Notes: generated from the letters alone by a model not told the origin. Positions 16,706-26,869 are shown, numbered from the stretch's first letter. The stretch: 64,000 nucleotides of DNA from Photobacterium profundum SS9 (GCF_000196255.1 NC_006370.1:1394187-1458186); one strand, 5' to 3'. Made by a program: numbers and translations.

Positions 16706-17821
16706 TTGCTTACCCAGACTCTACGTGTTGCCATGTTTAATGTATCAATGTCTGAACCTGTATCAGGACAAATTCTTAAACAAACGGCTAACGCCGAAAA
16801 TAAACGCTTTTCTAAACTCGCCGCTATTATCCAGTCTGTTCGTCCTGATGTGTTGTTACTGTGCGAATTTGACCATCCAGGTGGCGGTGGTGATGACGGC
16901 GCACTAGCCAATTTTCGACGTCATTATTTGGCTGTACCTCAGCATGAACACGTTGGAATTGAATACCTTTATCAATACTGCCCGCCGAGTAATACTGGGT
17001 TATTAAGCCCATTTGATTTAAATAGTGATGGTGTAATTAGCCTGCCGGAAGATGGGTTGGGTTTTGGTGAACATCATGGTCATTTTAGCTTTGTGATTTT
17101 GTCTCGTTATCCCATTCAAGTCGATCAAATTCGCAGCTGGCAGCATCTATTATGGCGAGACATGCCTGAACATTGTATTCCTGAAGGTTTCTACAGTGAA
17201 CAAGCACAGAGTGTATTGCGTTTGTCGTCAAAAAATCATATTGTTGTACCCATAGACGTGAATAATCAGGTTATTCACTTATTGTGTTGCCATCCAACCC
17301 CGCCTGTTTTTGATGGTGAAGAAAAGCGTAATGCGCGTCGTAATCATGATGAATTACGTTTAGTCACCGATATTATCAATAACGCTGATTATTTAGTGGA
17401 TGACAACGGTAAAAATGGTGGGTTATCCAAAGCTGATTCGTTTGTAGTACTGGGTGACTTAAATGCAGACTCAGCGGATGGTGATGGTATCAAGGCTGCA
17501 ATTCAAGGCTTGATTTACCATCGCAGAATTAATCGCTCAGTTAGCGCGGGTACACTTACACCGAAGAGTCTCGGTGGTCGTTTTCATCGACCTTGGCAGC
17601 CTCGTTCTGGTCGTTCAAATGAGTGGACGCATTTAAGCGGTTTACGATTGGATTATGTATTACCGTCTGTGGATCTCAGTGTTAAACAAACAGGGGTATT
17701 CTGGCCGGATAAAAAAGACCCTTTGCGCCATTTAATTACCAATGAAAAAGGTAAAGAGCGAGCACAAGATGGCTCTGATCACCGCTTAGTATGGGTCGAT
17801 TTACAGTTGTGTTCTCAATAA
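16706..17821 (+). CDS. Endonuclease/exonuclease/phosphatase-family protein
   Basis: About 371 residues. The first strand and motif are LRVAMFNVSM; VLLLCEFDHPG carries the catalytic Glu; VLGDLNADSADGDG carries Asp and Asn; GSDHRLVWVDL is the C-terminal Asp-His pair. The insert between motifs (NFRRHYLAVPQHEH, LNSDGVISLPEDGLGFGEHHGHFSFVILSRYPI) is typical of a bacterial EEP subgroup often annotated just as endonuclease/exonuclease/phosphatase. The start is uncertain: no ATG precedes the first strand, and TTG 16706 with GAG upstream is the best option. An earlier TTG at 16655 and ATG 16733 are alternatives. No clear signal peptide. Confidence 0.82.
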   Translation: MLTQTLRVAMFNVSMSEPVSGQILKQTANAENKRFSKLAAIIQSVRPDVLLLCEFDHPGGGGDDGALANFRRHYLAVPQHEHVGIEYLYQYCPPSNTGLLSPFDLNSDGVISLPEDGLGFGEHHGHFSFVILSRYPIQVDQIRSWQHLLWRDMPEHCIPEGFYSEQAQSVLRLSSKNHIVVPIDVNNQVIHLLCCHPTPPVFDGEEKRNARRNHDELRLVTDIINNADYLVDDNGKNGGLSKADSFVVLGDLNADSADGDGIKAAIQGLIYHRRINRSVSAGTLTPKSLGGRFHRPWQPRSGRSNEWTHLSGLRLDYVLPSVDLSVKQTGVFWPDKKDPLRHLITNEKGKERAQDGSDHRLVWVDLQLCSQ

Positions 17822-17877
17822 AAAACAAAGTGCTAACCCTCAATATATCAATGTGACCTATCTTTAATGAGAGCCAT

Positions 17878-18143
17878 TATACCCAAACTACCTCAAGATG
17901 CAGGATTCAGAGTGATCTCAGCGTATTTAATTCAAGGAAAATGTGTGTAGGAATGGCACTCCCTTTCAAACACATTTGACACAGAAGTAGATACGCTGAA
18001 TCACTCCCGAAGGGCGAGTTTTGTTGTGCTCTATGCGGTGTTACTTATTTCCAACGTAGAACGACTAGGTCTATAAATAAGTGCCTTGCCTAGTGCCCAA
18101 CAAATTCTCGCTGAAACGAGCATCTTGAGGTAACTTGGGTATA
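17878..18143 (-). repeat. Full 266-bp palindromic intergenic repeat, subfamily 1, copy B
   Basis: Same length and nearly the same sequence as copy A (12374-12639), inverted. It fills the gap between the EEP gene and prpC and ends 47 bases before the prpC start, so it probably lies within or just before the prpC promoter region. Confidence 0.9.
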
Positions 18144-18190
18144 AGCTCTAGTCATGTATAGAGATGTGTTTTAACGACAAGGAGTGGGTT

Positions 18191-19318
18191 ATGCCAGGTA
18201 AAGTATTAAGCGGTGAAGGGCTTAGGGGACAAAGCGCAGGCTCAACCGCGATTTGTACCGTGGGTAAAACGGGAGCAGGGCTCACTTATCGGGGCTATGA
18301 TATTTCCGATTTGGCAGAGAGTGCTGATTTCGAAGAAGTGGCTTATTTACTGTTAAAAGGAAAGTTGCCCACTCAGGCACAATTGGACGCTTATAAAACG
18401 GTACTGATTTCTTATCGTGGCTTACCGCTGGCATTGAAGGTGGTGTTAGAACAAATACCTGCCGATGCTCACCCTATGGACGTGATGCGAACAGGGTGTT
18501 CTATGCTAGGAAATTTAGAACAAGAACATGAGTTTAGTGAAGAGTACGACAAAGCCGACCGTTTACTTGCACTATTTCCGGCCATTATTTGTTATTGGTA
18601 TCGCTATAGTCATCATGGGGTTCGTATTGAAACCTATTGCGATCAAGATAGCCTAGGCGGCTACTTTTTGAAAATGCTGACTGATAAGTCACCTTCTGAA
18701 TTACATAAACGTGCCATGCACTGTTCGTTAATTCTTTATGCCGAGCATGAGTTTAACGCCTCAACATTTGCCGCGCGTGTTTGCGCCTCGACATTGTCTG
18801 ATTTACATTCTTGTATTGCCACCGCCATTGGTACGTTACGAGGCCCGTTACACGGTGGCGCAAATGAAGCGGCTATGGCAATGATTGAACAATGGCAAAC
18901 TACCGATGAAGCTGAAGCGGGTATTTTGACCATGTTGGCGAACAAAGATAAAATCATGGGGTTCGGGCACGCGGTATATAGCGAATCTGACCCACGTAAC
19001 GTGTTAATTAAACGGTGGTCGAAATTGTTATCAGAAGAAGCTGATGATGCAGTGTTATATGCGATTTCAGAACGTGTAGAAACCGTGATGAAAAGGGAAA
19101 AAGGCTTATTTTGTAATGCAGATTTCTTTCATGCTTCGGCGTACCATTTTTTGAATATACCGACAAAACTGTTTACCCCTATTTTTGTTATGAGTCGCTT
19201 AACCGGTTGGGCTGCGCATGTGTTCGAACAACGTGCTCATAATCGTATTATTCGCCCAAGTGCCGATTATATTGGGCCTGAACACCAAGATTGGTTACCG
19301 ATTGATAAACGGCATTAG
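18191..19318 (+). CDS. prpC: 2-methylcitrate synthase
   Basis: 375 residues from ATG 18191, chosen because AAGGAG at 18179-18184 is well spaced (the frame opens upstream at 18164). Citrate-synthase active-site elements are present: LHGGANEAAM and IMGFGHAVYSESDPRN histidines, and FCNADFFHASAYH with the catalytic Asp. Overall it matches the short PrpC type, which condenses propionyl-CoA with oxaloacetate to 2-methylcitrate. prpB, acnD and prpF, usually adjacent, are absent here. A palindromic repeat lies directly upstream. A housekeeping citrate synthase is less likely given length and motifs. Confidence 0.85.
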   Translation: MPGKVLSGEGLRGQSAGSTAICTVGKTGAGLTYRGYDISDLAESADFEEVAYLLLKGKLPTQAQLDAYKTVLISYRGLPLALKVVLEQIPADAHPMDVMRTGCSMLGNLEQEHEFSEEYDKADRLLALFPAIICYWYRYSHHGVRIETYCDQDSLGGYFLKMLTDKSPSELHKRAMHCSLILYAEHEFNASTFAARVCASTLSDLHSCIATAIGTLRGPLHGGANEAAMAMIEQWQTTDEAEAGILTMLANKDKIMGFGHAVYSESDPRNVLIKRWSKLLSEEADDAVLYAISERVETVMKREKGLFCNADFFHASAYHFLNIPTKLFTPIFVMSRLTGWAAHVFEQRAHNRIIRPSADYIGPEHQDWLPIDKRH

Positions 19319-19357
19319 TATGCAAATATAAACAAGAAAGTATCTGATAGAGAGACA

Positions 19358-19984
19358 ATGGTGAATCATGATTTATTTGCGGCACTAGAGGCTGATGATG
19401 TGAGTTCAAAAGGGGAGTGGATAACCATTCCTCAGGGTGTGTTGTATTGGTCACCTCAACACTTTTCGCCATCGCAAGCGGAACGTTATTTTCAGTGTTT
19501 ACTTTCTGAGTTACATTGGCGACAAGAATCGATTCGTATTTTTGGTAAGCAAGTTCTGCAACCCCGCTTACAGGCTTGGTGTGGAGATGTACCTTATACC
19601 TATTCGGGTTTAACTATGAATCCCGATCCTTGGACGACGACATTACAATTGATTAAAGAAAGCTGCCAAGCGATCACGAATACATCGTTTAATTCGGTGC
19701 TCGCCAATCAGTACCGAGATGGCAGTGATTATATGGGGTTTCATCAAGACAATGAGAAAGAGCTAGGTATTCAGCCTGTCATTGCTTCGGTGAGTTTGGG
19801 TGAAGAGCGGCGCTTTGTATTAAAGCACTTGCACACCAAGCAAAAAATTGAGTTTACAATGCATTCTGGCTCATTACTGATCATGGCGGGTGATACTCAG
19901 CAATATTGGGCGCATTCCGTACCTAAAACCGTCAAGCCGATACTACCTCGAATTAATCTCACGTTTCGACATATTTACAGATAA
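19358..19984 (+). CDS. alkB: AlkB-family 2-oxoglutarate/Fe(II) dioxygenase
   Basis: 208 residues. The iron facial triad appears as H-x-D in GFHQDNEKELG and the distal His in YWAHSVPK, with the 2-oxoglutarate Arg pair in PRINLTFRHI. LANQYRDGSDYMGFH is the typical substrate-lid/strand region. These enzymes remove alkyl groups from damaged DNA or RNA bases. The length and motifs resemble the AlkB/ALKBH2-like group rather than E. coli AlkB itself, so substrate preference is open. It lies 39 bases after prpC, possibly cotranscribed without functional link. Confidence 0.85.
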   Translation: MVNHDLFAALEADDVSSKGEWITIPQGVLYWSPQHFSPSQAERYFQCLLSELHWRQESIRIFGKQVLQPRLQAWCGDVPYTYSGLTMNPDPWTTTLQLIKESCQAITNTSFNSVLANQYRDGSDYMGFHQDNEKELGIQPVIASVSLGEERRFVLKHLHTKQKIEFTMHSGSLLIMAGDTQQYWAHSVPKTVKPILPRINLTFRHIYR

Positions 19985-20126
19985 CTTAGTGTGAGCAATT
20001 TAGTCTTTGTCTTATCTTAGAGAAAGCAGCCTGATGTCTCATTCTTAAACATTATTACTCTTTTTGGCTTTCTTTTGACCGTTTTCTGACGTTTGATTGG
20101 TAGCGTTTTTGTGCGTGTAATATGTA

Positions 20127-20391
20127 ATACCAAATCCATTAATTATCTGATCAGTTCAGCGAGAGTTAAAATACTTTTAGGCAAGGAGATAAATTGAGAA
20201 TCTAGTGGCTCTAAATTGAAATTTATTAACGCAGTATAAAAGTATTTTAAACTCGCCCAAAGGGAACACCACTGGAAGTCAACTTCTGTGTCTAGCGATT
20301 TCAAAAGAGAACCACTCTTCTATCAAACGCTATCCTTGAACTCGACTCCCAGTGGTATTCTGAATGGTCAGATAATTAATGGAATTGGTAT
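20127..20391 (+). repeat. Full 265-bp palindromic intergenic repeat, subfamily 2, copy C
   Basis: Ends are ATACCAAATCCATTAATTAT and its partner ATTAATGGAATTGGTAT. It shares the internal blocks TCAGCGAGAGTT, AACTCGCCC, GGGA and CTTCTGTGTC with subfamily 1, but the paired arms differ: AAAATACTTTTA / TAAAAGTATTTT and ACCACTGG / CCCAGTGGT. It lies between alkB and the DUF3541 gene. Confidence 0.88.
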
Positions 20392-20453
20392 AATTGCTGT
20401 TGAATAACAACAGATCGTTGTCTTATAGAATAGGCTAATGTTCAAGGAGCGGT

Positions 20454-21593
20454 ATGAAACCTTCAATCTTAAAATCGTTATCTAGTATTAAGTTACGAAT
20501 TGTTCCTGTCATATCGTCGGTATTGTTAACAGGGTTGATTGCATCGACAACAGTGAATGCGACATCAAGTAGCGTTGAGCCGTCTGCGGTAACAAGTACT
20601 TTTCAGCAAGATGCCAATATGATTCGTGATACTTATGAATCGCAGCTCTACACATTACCAGCGTTTAAATCTGGTCATTATGGATTGAGAATGTATCGCC
20701 AAACACTCGACTCTAAATACAACGCAGCGGTATGGTCAGACATGGCACGGGTTGCGAGTCGCTTAAATAAATTTGCTACTGAAGTGCATACACCTGAACA
20801 GATTGCAGCGTATTCAAAACAACGCATAGATGGCTACCTTGATGAAAAAGATGAACGCAGTCAATTACGTTATGCCGCAACGAAGAATATGCCTGAATAC
20901 TTATACCTTGGTGTTGATCTATTAGGTTCGATGGCTCGCGCCAATGAATATGGTCTTAAACACCGTGAAGATGAAAAGCTGCGTAAGGTAATAGAACGCT
21001 ACGATTTTAAAAAGTATGCGACGAATGAAGCGATGATCAAAGCGTGGGCTGCGCAAATAGCCAATCAGGTATATTGGTTACGCCAGTTAGGCGAACAGGA
21101 TGTGGTCGATGATTTCATTACGGCGTTTAAAAAAGCGTACCCAGACAATCAAGATAGCCAGCTTTCAGCTTACCAGTTTGGCAATAAAATCTATGGCTTA
21201 ACCCATATTGTTTTTGCAGCATCAGAATATTATCAACACCCTATTAAAGAAAAAGATTACCAATGGATCTTTGATTATTACCGACAAAATATCGATACTA
21301 TTATTGAAAGAGCCAAAGAGGATGTGATTGCAGAGGTGGGTATTAATTTCTTATTGGCTGGTTTAGACAATGATCCTGTTGTATTAAAAACACGAAAAGT
21401 AATTCAAAATGCGATAAACCGTGAACATGGCATAGTACCATCGGTTAGCGGTGGTGTGGGTCTACTCGATGGGGAGCACCGTAATACCTTAGCCATTATG
21501 TTGTTAGATTGGCAAGGGGCACATGCCGCGCCTACCTATAATCAACAACCTGATGTTTTCTCGTCGATGCCTTACGGTTTAGAAGCGAAGTAA
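20454..21593 (+). CDS. Secreted DUF3541-family protein
   Basis: 379 residues with a signal peptide or N-terminal anchor (hydrophobic to about residue 36, then VNATSSS). The body is helical, with segments such as TYESQLYTLPAFKSGHYGLRMYRQ and AYQFGNKIYGLTHIVFAASEYYQ, matching the DUF3541 family found mainly in Vibrionaceae and relatives. Function is unknown. AAGGAG lies six bases before ATG 20454. Single-gene unit downstream of repeat copy C. Confidence 0.75.
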   Translation: MKPSILKSLSSIKLRIVPVISSVLLTGLIASTTVNATSSSVEPSAVTSTFQQDANMIRDTYESQLYTLPAFKSGHYGLRMYRQTLDSKYNAAVWSDMARVASRLNKFATEVHTPEQIAAYSKQRIDGYLDEKDERSQLRYAATKNMPEYLYLGVDLLGSMARANEYGLKHREDEKLRKVIERYDFKKYATNEAMIKAWAAQIANQVYWLRQLGEQDVVDDFITAFKKAYPDNQDSQLSAYQFGNKIYGLTHIVFAASEYYQHPIKEKDYQWIFDYYRQNIDTIIERAKEDVIAEVGINFLLAGLDNDPVVLKTRKVIQNAINREHGIVPSVSGGVGLLDGEHRNTLAIMLLDWQGAHAAPTYNQQPDVFSSMPYGLEAK

Positions 21594-21689
21594 ACGATTC
21601 GAATAATAAAAAACAATAGCAATGAAGTGTTCTGAAATGGTACAAAAAACTCGCCACAGTGTAATTAGCACCATGGCGATAGTGTCTAT

Positions 21690-22298
21690 TTAGAAGTATT
21701 TGCCTTTTATCGTGTTGTATTTACCTTTTAAACGACTGACAGTAAATGTTTTAACGGTAATGTTAGGCGACCAATAAGCAGCGTTCCAACCTGCTTTTTG
21801 TTTTAGCTGGCGAACAAACTGTTGGGGCTTTGGCAGTTGTTTCCAGACTTGTGGTAAGAACAATGCTTGTTTATTACCATTTGATAAAATCACACCCACT
21901 TTATGAGAACTTAAGAATTCAATTAACGCTTCTTCAGACTCGATATCGACGATTTGAGGTTCTGATAAAACAGAAATCTCAATGGTTAAATCATCAAGTT
22001 GATCTTCTGTTAGTGGCATAAAGCGCCGGTCTTCATACGCACTTGCTCTGGCTTTATTATGTACTTCAAGCACCAATGGCGAGTACGCAACCGTTGAACC
22101 AAGGCAACCTTGTAGCTGTCCGTTAACTTCTAATGTGACGAAGCAGGCGGAAGGGGCTAATAATTTCTTATGGTATAAATCAAGTTGTGGGGTTTTAATA
22201 ACGCCTGTTGATAAATGCCCACGAATCGCTTCACGAGCAATATCTAAAAGTTGAGTTAATTCCCCTTTATTGAATTTCTGATATGAGGTAACTGACAT
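21690..22298 (-). CDS. amrA: AmmeMemoRadiSam system protein A (AMMECR1 domain)
   Basis: About 202 residues from ATG 22298 (MSVTSYQ), preceded by an AAGGAGAG stretch. The AMMECR1 core is clear: CFVTLEVNGQLQGCLGSTVAYSPL, then RFMPLTEDQLDDLTIEISVLS. It overlaps the end of the next upstream gene (protein B) by 32 bases, so they are translationally coupled. Together with the Memo-like B protein and the divergent radical SAM protein it makes the widespread trio of unknown biochemical function; a role in modifying a nucleobase or similar aromatic substrate has been proposed from comparative genomics. Confidence 0.88.
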   Translation of the reverse strand: MSVTSYQKFNKGELTQLLDIAREAIRGHLSTGVIKTPQLDLYHKKLLAPSACFVTLEVNGQLQGCLGSTVAYSPLVLEVHNKARASAYEDRRFMPLTEDQLDDLTIEISVLSEPQIVDIESEEALIEFLSSHKVGVILSNGNKQALFLPQVWKQLPKPQQFVRQLKQKAGWNAAYWSPNITVKTFTVSRLKGKYNTIKGKYF

Positions 22299-23049
22299 AT
22301 CCAACGACTCTCTCCTTATCTCCAGCGGTATCACCAGAGTTTTTTAATTCCATTCGTGTTAATTGGTATCCTCGTTTTTTTGCTAGTAGTAGCAACGCAT
22401 TAATTCCTGTTGAGCCACACGCTTGCTCTGCAGTTAATGATGGTTCAAAACGTTCGATGGTAGAGCAGGTGTTTTGATCAATACATTGTGCATCCGCATA
22501 GGGATGAAAATGGCTCAAATCGCTACTTATTACGAGTAATGTATCGTCTTGTTGCCACAAAGCATCAATGATTTTTGCTACCTTGATAAAGGAAACATTA
22601 CTCGTGAGCAATGGTAATAAAGTAAATTGATGCAAACACGTTTGTAAAAAAGGCAGTTGTACTTCAAGGCAATGTTCTTGCGCATGAACTTGCTCTGATA
22701 CCTTAATATCATCTATTTTAATTAAATTATCAATAGATTGTACGTCGATTGATACGCTTCCTAATGGCGTCGAAAAGTAGTCTGAATTAGGCACTGCGCA
22801 ACCATGAAAAGCGTACCTGTGGCTTGGCCCTATCAAGATGACCTTTTTAATGGTTTCTGCTTGAAGCTGGCAATACGCTTTTGCTGCAACCTCACCAGAA
22901 TAGATATACCCCGCATGCGGCACGATTAACGCGCGGATTAAATCGCGATGTGTCGTTGGGGGTGAACACCAATCATCAAGCTGTTTTTGCAACAATGGTG
23001 CAGATTCTTCATAAAATCGACCAGCTACTGCTGGGAGACGCATTGTCAT
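22267..23049 (-). CDS. amrB: AmmeMemoRadiSam system protein B (Memo-like)
   Basis: 260 residues. Starts MRLPAVAGRFYEES as usual for Memo proteins (a second ATG at 23043 is equally likely). Metal-site histidines are visible in VPHAGYIYSG, GPSHRYAF, QEHCLEVQLPFL and SSDLSHFHPY. Memo belongs to the class III extradiol dioxygenase-like fold. The complete histidine set suggests it binds iron or another metal. It is divergent from the radical SAM gene by 86 bases, so all three genes can share one regulatory region. Confidence 0.9.
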   Translation of the reverse strand: MTMRLPAVAGRFYEESAPLLQKQLDDWCSPPTTHRDLIRALIVPHAGYIYSGEVAAKAYCQLQAETIKKVILIGPSHRYAFHGCAVPNSDYFSTPLGSVSIDVQSIDNLIKIDDIKVSEQVHAQEHCLEVQLPFLQTCLHQFTLLPLLTSNVSFIKVAKIIDALWQQDDTLLVISSDLSHFHPYADAQCIDQNTCSTIERFEPSLTAEQACGSTGINALLLLAKKRGYQLTRMELKNSGDTAGDKERVVGYVSYLISEIQ

Positions 23050-23135
23050 AGGCCTACTTCCATAGAAATCACACAGATATCCTGTACCGGACTATATTTA
23101 GTATAGGTAAGGAATTTCCTTTGTGAGTCATAAAC

Positions 23136-24215
23136 ATGCAATCACCTCCAGACTTTTTTAAAACACAGTATTGGCATCGTTTAGATGATGGTCGCGTTGT
23201 GTGTGACTTGTGCCCACGTCATTGCCGGTTGCGCGATGGCAAGCTTGGGGCATGTTTTGTTCGGCAAGCACACAATGGGGAAATTGTTTTAACGAGTTAC
23301 GGGCGTTCAAGTGGGTTTTGTATCGATCCTATCGAAAAAAAACCGCTCAATCATTTTTACCCGGGCAGTTCTGTTCTTTCTTTCGGAACAGCAGGATGTA
23401 ATTTAAGTTGCAAATTTTGCCAAAATTGGAGTATCAGTAAATCTCGTAAGATTGATACTCTAGGACAGCAAGCCATGCCAGAACAAATTGCCCAAGCGGC
23501 AAAATCACAGGGCTGTGATAGCATCGCTTTTACTTATAACGACCCTGTGATTTTTTTGGAGTATGCCGTCGATGTTGCTCAGGCATGCCATGAAGAAGGA
23601 ATTAACAGTGTTGCGGTGAGTGCGGGCTATATATGCGATGCGCCTAGAATCGATTTTTTCCGTTATATGGATGCGGCCAATATTGATTTAAAAGCTTTTA
23701 CAGAGCACTTCTATCATAAAATTTGTAGCGGTCACCTCGCGCCAGTACTTGATACCTTGTTGTACCTTCGACATGAAACGGATGTGTGGTTTGAAATAAC
23801 CACGTTATTGATCCCTGATGAAAACGACAGCATTGCTGAAATCGAAGCATTAAGCCATTGGGTATTTGACAATTTAGGATCCGATATTCCCATTCATTTT
23901 AGTGCCTTTCATCCCGATTTTAAAATGAATGATAAGCCCAGAACTGCGCCTTATATTGTGCAGCGAGCTAGAGAAATTGCGATTAAGAACGGATTACATT
24001 ATGCCTATGTCGGTAATATTTATGATGAAGCAGGAGATAGTACTTATTGCCCAAATTGTAGTGAAAAAGTGATTTCACGTAATTGGTTTCAGCTTGGACA
24101 ATATGCTGTAGATAGCACTGGGAAATGTTCATATTGTGGTTATCAGTTGGCAGGACGGTTTGCTGCAAAGAAAAAAGCGTTCGGACGGCAGCGTATTCCA
24201 ATTCGTATTAGCTGA
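23136..24215 (+). CDS. amrS: AmmeMemoRadiSam system radical SAM enzyme
   Basis: 359 residues. A four-Cys cluster near the N-terminus (CDLCPRHCRLRDGKLGAC) precedes the radical SAM motif CNLSCKFC. The barrel continues with FTYNDPVIFLEY and VSAGYICDA, and a C-terminal zinc-ribbon (CPNC then CSYC) with a basic tail follows. This is the pyruvate-formate-lyase-activase-like architecture of AmrS. It probably uses SAM to create a radical on a substrate acted on with the A and B proteins. The start at ATG 23136 is conventional for the family. Confidence 0.9.
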   Translation: MQSPPDFFKTQYWHRLDDGRVVCDLCPRHCRLRDGKLGACFVRQAHNGEIVLTSYGRSSGFCIDPIEKKPLNHFYPGSSVLSFGTAGCNLSCKFCQNWSISKSRKIDTLGQQAMPEQIAQAAKSQGCDSIAFTYNDPVIFLEYAVDVAQACHEEGINSVAVSAGYICDAPRIDFFRYMDAANIDLKAFTEHFYHKICSGHLAPVLDTLLYLRHETDVWFEITTLLIPDENDSIAEIEALSHWVFDNLGSDIPIHFSAFHPDFKMNDKPRTAPYIVQRAREIAIKNGLHYAYVGNIYDEAGDSTYCPNCSEKVISRNWFQLGQYAVDSTGKCSYCGYQLAGRFAAKKKAFGRQRIPIRIS

Positions 24216-24322
24216 TTTTTTACTGAGTTTTTTTTATTGAAATATTGTATTCGACCATTGTGTTTGACCCACGCTTTCCATTATCGTACAGCTACAAAGT
24301 TAATCAGCCCAAATGGAACACC

Positions 24323-24631
24323 ATGTCTACAATGACCATTGAACAGTTATCAGAATACAAAAACCTTGTAATTACTCAGCCACATTGCCCATTTTGTGTA
24401 AAAGCAAAGGCGCTTTTAGATGATCGCGATACTGAGTACACAACATTAGTACTCGGTACTGATCTTGAAAAAACAGAGATGGTTGCTTTCATCGAGCAAG
24501 TTGCGAATACGACAGTTCGCACCGTGCCTCAAATTATGCTTGATGGTAAATTCATTGGTGGTCATGATGATTTAGTCGCTTTTCTTGAGCGCCAAGTGAA
24601 TACCGAAGAATTAGGTGATTTCGAACTATAA
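24323..24631 (+). CDS. Glutaredoxin
   Basis: About 102 residues from ATG 24323 (MSTMTIEQL). The dithiol active site CPFC is in TQPHCPFCVKAKALL. TVRTVPQIMLDGKFIGGHDDL is the glutathione-binding TVP and GG region. Length fits a GrxA/GrxC-type protein with a short N-terminal addition. The frame is open from 24245, but that part has no glutaredoxin similarity. A terminator follows immediately. Confidence 0.85.
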   Translation: MSTMTIEQLSEYKNLVITQPHCPFCVKAKALLDDRDTEYTTLVLGTDLEKTEMVAFIEQVANTTVRTVPQIMLDGKFIGGHDDLVAFLERQVNTEELGDFEL

Positions 24632-24644
24632 GTTTGAATGACTT

Positions 24645-24668
24645 CAAAGGCTCCTACGGGGGCCTTTT
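24645..24668 (+). terminator. Terminator after the glutaredoxin gene
   Basis: AAAGGCTCC pairs with GGGGGCCTTTT around a TAC loop, with a T-run. A similar hairpin with most of the same bases occurs at 28341-28362. Confidence 0.75.
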
Positions 24669-24946
24669 AAAATCATTTTTAACCAATTTATTACATATTA
24701 ATTCAATGATTTATCGATAAAAATGTTGCTGGGTATTGTTAATTATTGCTGTTTTTTTGTCATAATGTGGACAATGGATTTAGTATTTTTGCTTCATTTA
24801 AGTTGTCAGGTGCTAAGTGCGCATATGTCATGGTTTGCAACACCCCCCATGTGAGTGAGATCCATGGGGCTGATGGTGGCTTTCAGGTGATTATGGCTTG
24901 TTGAAATACCGCGCCTTACACCCATTTCGTAATTTCAGCTTATGGG

Positions 24947-26869
24947 TTAAATCTTAAACTGCCCAATTAGATTCTTTAAACGGCCGGATAATGCATTTAG
25001 CTGATGACAGGCTTCTATCGTCTGGCTGGAAGCATCTGACGTTTGATAGCTTTGTTCGCTGATTTTCTCTATGTTCCGGCCGATATCAGAAACCACGGCA
25101 TTTTGTTCTTCCGTCGCGGTCGCAACCTGGGTGTTAATATCATTGATGGTGGAAATGGTTTGCTGAATCGCGGCTAAAGAGCTACCTATCTTGCCTGCCA
25201 GTTCTAAGCTTAATTTACTGCTGCTTTGCCCTTCATCCATCACATCAACGGCTTCTTTGGTGCCTTGCTGCAGTTGTGTAATCATTTCCTGTATTTCAAG
25301 CGTTGATTGGTTTGTTCTGTGTGCCAGTGAACGAACCTCATCTGCGACAACAGCAAATCCCCGGCCATGATCGCCGGCTCGGGCTGCTTCAATCGCAGCG
25401 TTCAGCGCGAGCAGATTGATTTGATCTGAAATACCATTGATGACATCGATGATGGCTCCAATTTTGTCGGTTTGATGGGCGAGGTTGGCAATGACCGAAG
25501 AGGCTGAATTAACATTGCGAGATAACGTTGACATCGAGTCAATGTTGCTTTGGACAATATCGATGCCGTTCGACACTTCATTGTTGCCTTGCTGAGCCGA
25601 GTCCGCAGCGATTGAGGCGTTGCGTGCCATTTCCGAAATGGTGGTGCCCATTTCATTAATCGCCGTTGCGATTTGCGTTGTCTGCTCTTTTTGATCCTCT
25701 ACAATATTTCCTGCACCTTCAGAGAGCTGTTTGGTGTTTTCAATTGAGGTGACCAACTCTGTACTGACTTGTGAAACTTCTTTTATCGAATCGTGTATTT
25801 TTTCGATAAAGCTATTGAAGCCTATTGAAAGCTCAGTTATTTCATCATTACCTTTTATTTCTAATCTCTGGTTGAGATCGCCTTCACCTTCACCAATGTC
25901 GCGCATTAAATGGGCGACATTGCGGATCGGAGTCACGATCTTTGCGGCTAAAAGCGCAGCAAGAAAGGTGAATAATACCGCCAGGGCGATGTTAATGAGG
26001 ATGTTTTTTTCAGTGACGGAGTCAAAGGCGCGGTATAGCTCTTTTTCAGAAATTTCAGCAACAATATACAGATCAATAATGGGCAAATAACTTGAGGCAA
26101 TAAGGTGTGTACCTTGATCGGTATTCAGTTTATCAAGGCTGAACTCTTGCTGATTCAGCAATGTTGATGTCAGAGAAGCGGGTAACTGATTTTTCATTAT
26201 GCCCGTCTCAGGCTGTATTCTGATTTCGCCCTGTTGTGAGACAAGATACACGCCACCTGTTTCGCCCAACTTGTATTGTCGCAGCATGTCGGATAATTGA
26301 CTGAGGTCAATTGCCATACCAGAAAACGATAGCGGCTCGCCATTTTTAGTGGTCAGATTATTGATAAATAGGCGTTCCTGTCCTTCTTGGCCAGTATCAA
26401 AAGTCAGATTGACGGCTTCACCAGTACGAAGTTGGTTATATAACCATGAGTAGGCTGGATCATCGGCTGAAACTGCCCCCCTGAGCCCTTCGCCCGAGCG
26501 GTAGTCATGTAAGCCTTTCATTGAAACCAGGAAGGTACCGTTTACATTTTCCATCCTCGCCAGCGAATCTAATTGGCTTAAGACTTCGGCCCGCCTGCTA
26601 TCGGGTTCGCCATTTATTATCCAGTTCTGAATAAAGACATTGCTGGCTAATTGATTGGCTGCTTGAACCGGAAGGTTAATATCACTTTCTATGGCTTCAC
26701 GAATGACCGCAAGGGCCGTCGGTAACTGTTGCTCTTCAACTTGCTTGAGCATCAACTGTTTTACCTGATAATTGTTTATCAGTGTTGTTGCTGAAAGTGA
26801 GAAGAGTAGCGCAATACAGGTAGCGAATATGATTTTATTTTTTATTGATATGCGATTGAGCTTATTCAT
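24947..26869 (-). CDS. Methyl-accepting chemotaxis protein with a dCache-type sensor
   Basis: 640 residues. TM1 is about residues 13-30; a ~250-residue periplasmic region resembles a double Cache domain ([40 protein letters not shown]); TM2 is about 290-312; a HAMP domain ([23 protein letters not shown]) and a long signalling coiled coil follow, with the tip [20 protein letters not shown]. It ends FKI with no CheR-binding pentapeptide. The ligand cannot be predicted. Codon use is richer in G+C (many GCC, CTG, CAG) than neighbouring genes, and it sits next to decayed sequence, which suggests acquisition. Confidence 0.92.
   Translation of the reverse strand: MNKLNRISIKNKIIFATCIALLFSLSATTLINNYQVKQLMLKQVEEQQLPTALAVIREAIESDINLPVQAANQLASNVFIQNWIINGEPDSRRAEVLSQLDSLARMENVNGTFLVSMKGLHDYRSGEGLRGAVSADDPAYSWLYNQLRTGEAVNLTFDTGQEGQERLFINNLTTKNGEPLSFSGMAIDLSQLSDMLRQYKLGETGGVYLVSQQGEIRIQPETGIMKNQLPASLTSTLLNQQEFSLDKLNTDQGTHLIASSYLPIIDLYIVAEISEKELYRAFDSVTEKNILINIALAVLFTFLAALLAAKIVTPIRNVAHLMRDIGEGEGDLNQRLEIKGNDEITELSIGFNSFIEKIHDSIKEVSQVSTELVTSIENTKQLSEGAGNIVEDQKEQTTQIATAINEMGTTISEMARNASIAADSAQQGNNEVSNGIDIVQSNIDSMSTLSRNVNSASSVIANLAHQTDKIGAIIDVINGISDQINLLALNAAIEAARAGDHGRGFAVVADEVRSLAHRTNQSTLEIQEMITQLQQGTKEAVDVMDEGQSSSKLSLELAGKIGSSLAAIQQTISTINDINTQVATATEEQNAVVSDIGRNIEKISEQSYQTSDASSQTIEACHQLNALSGRLKNLIGQFKI

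Noticed and set aside
18191..19318. Housekeeping citrate synthase gltA
   Set aside because: Too short (375 residues against about 430) and lacks the N-terminal part of the gammaproteobacterial allosteric enzyme; motifs fit PrpC.
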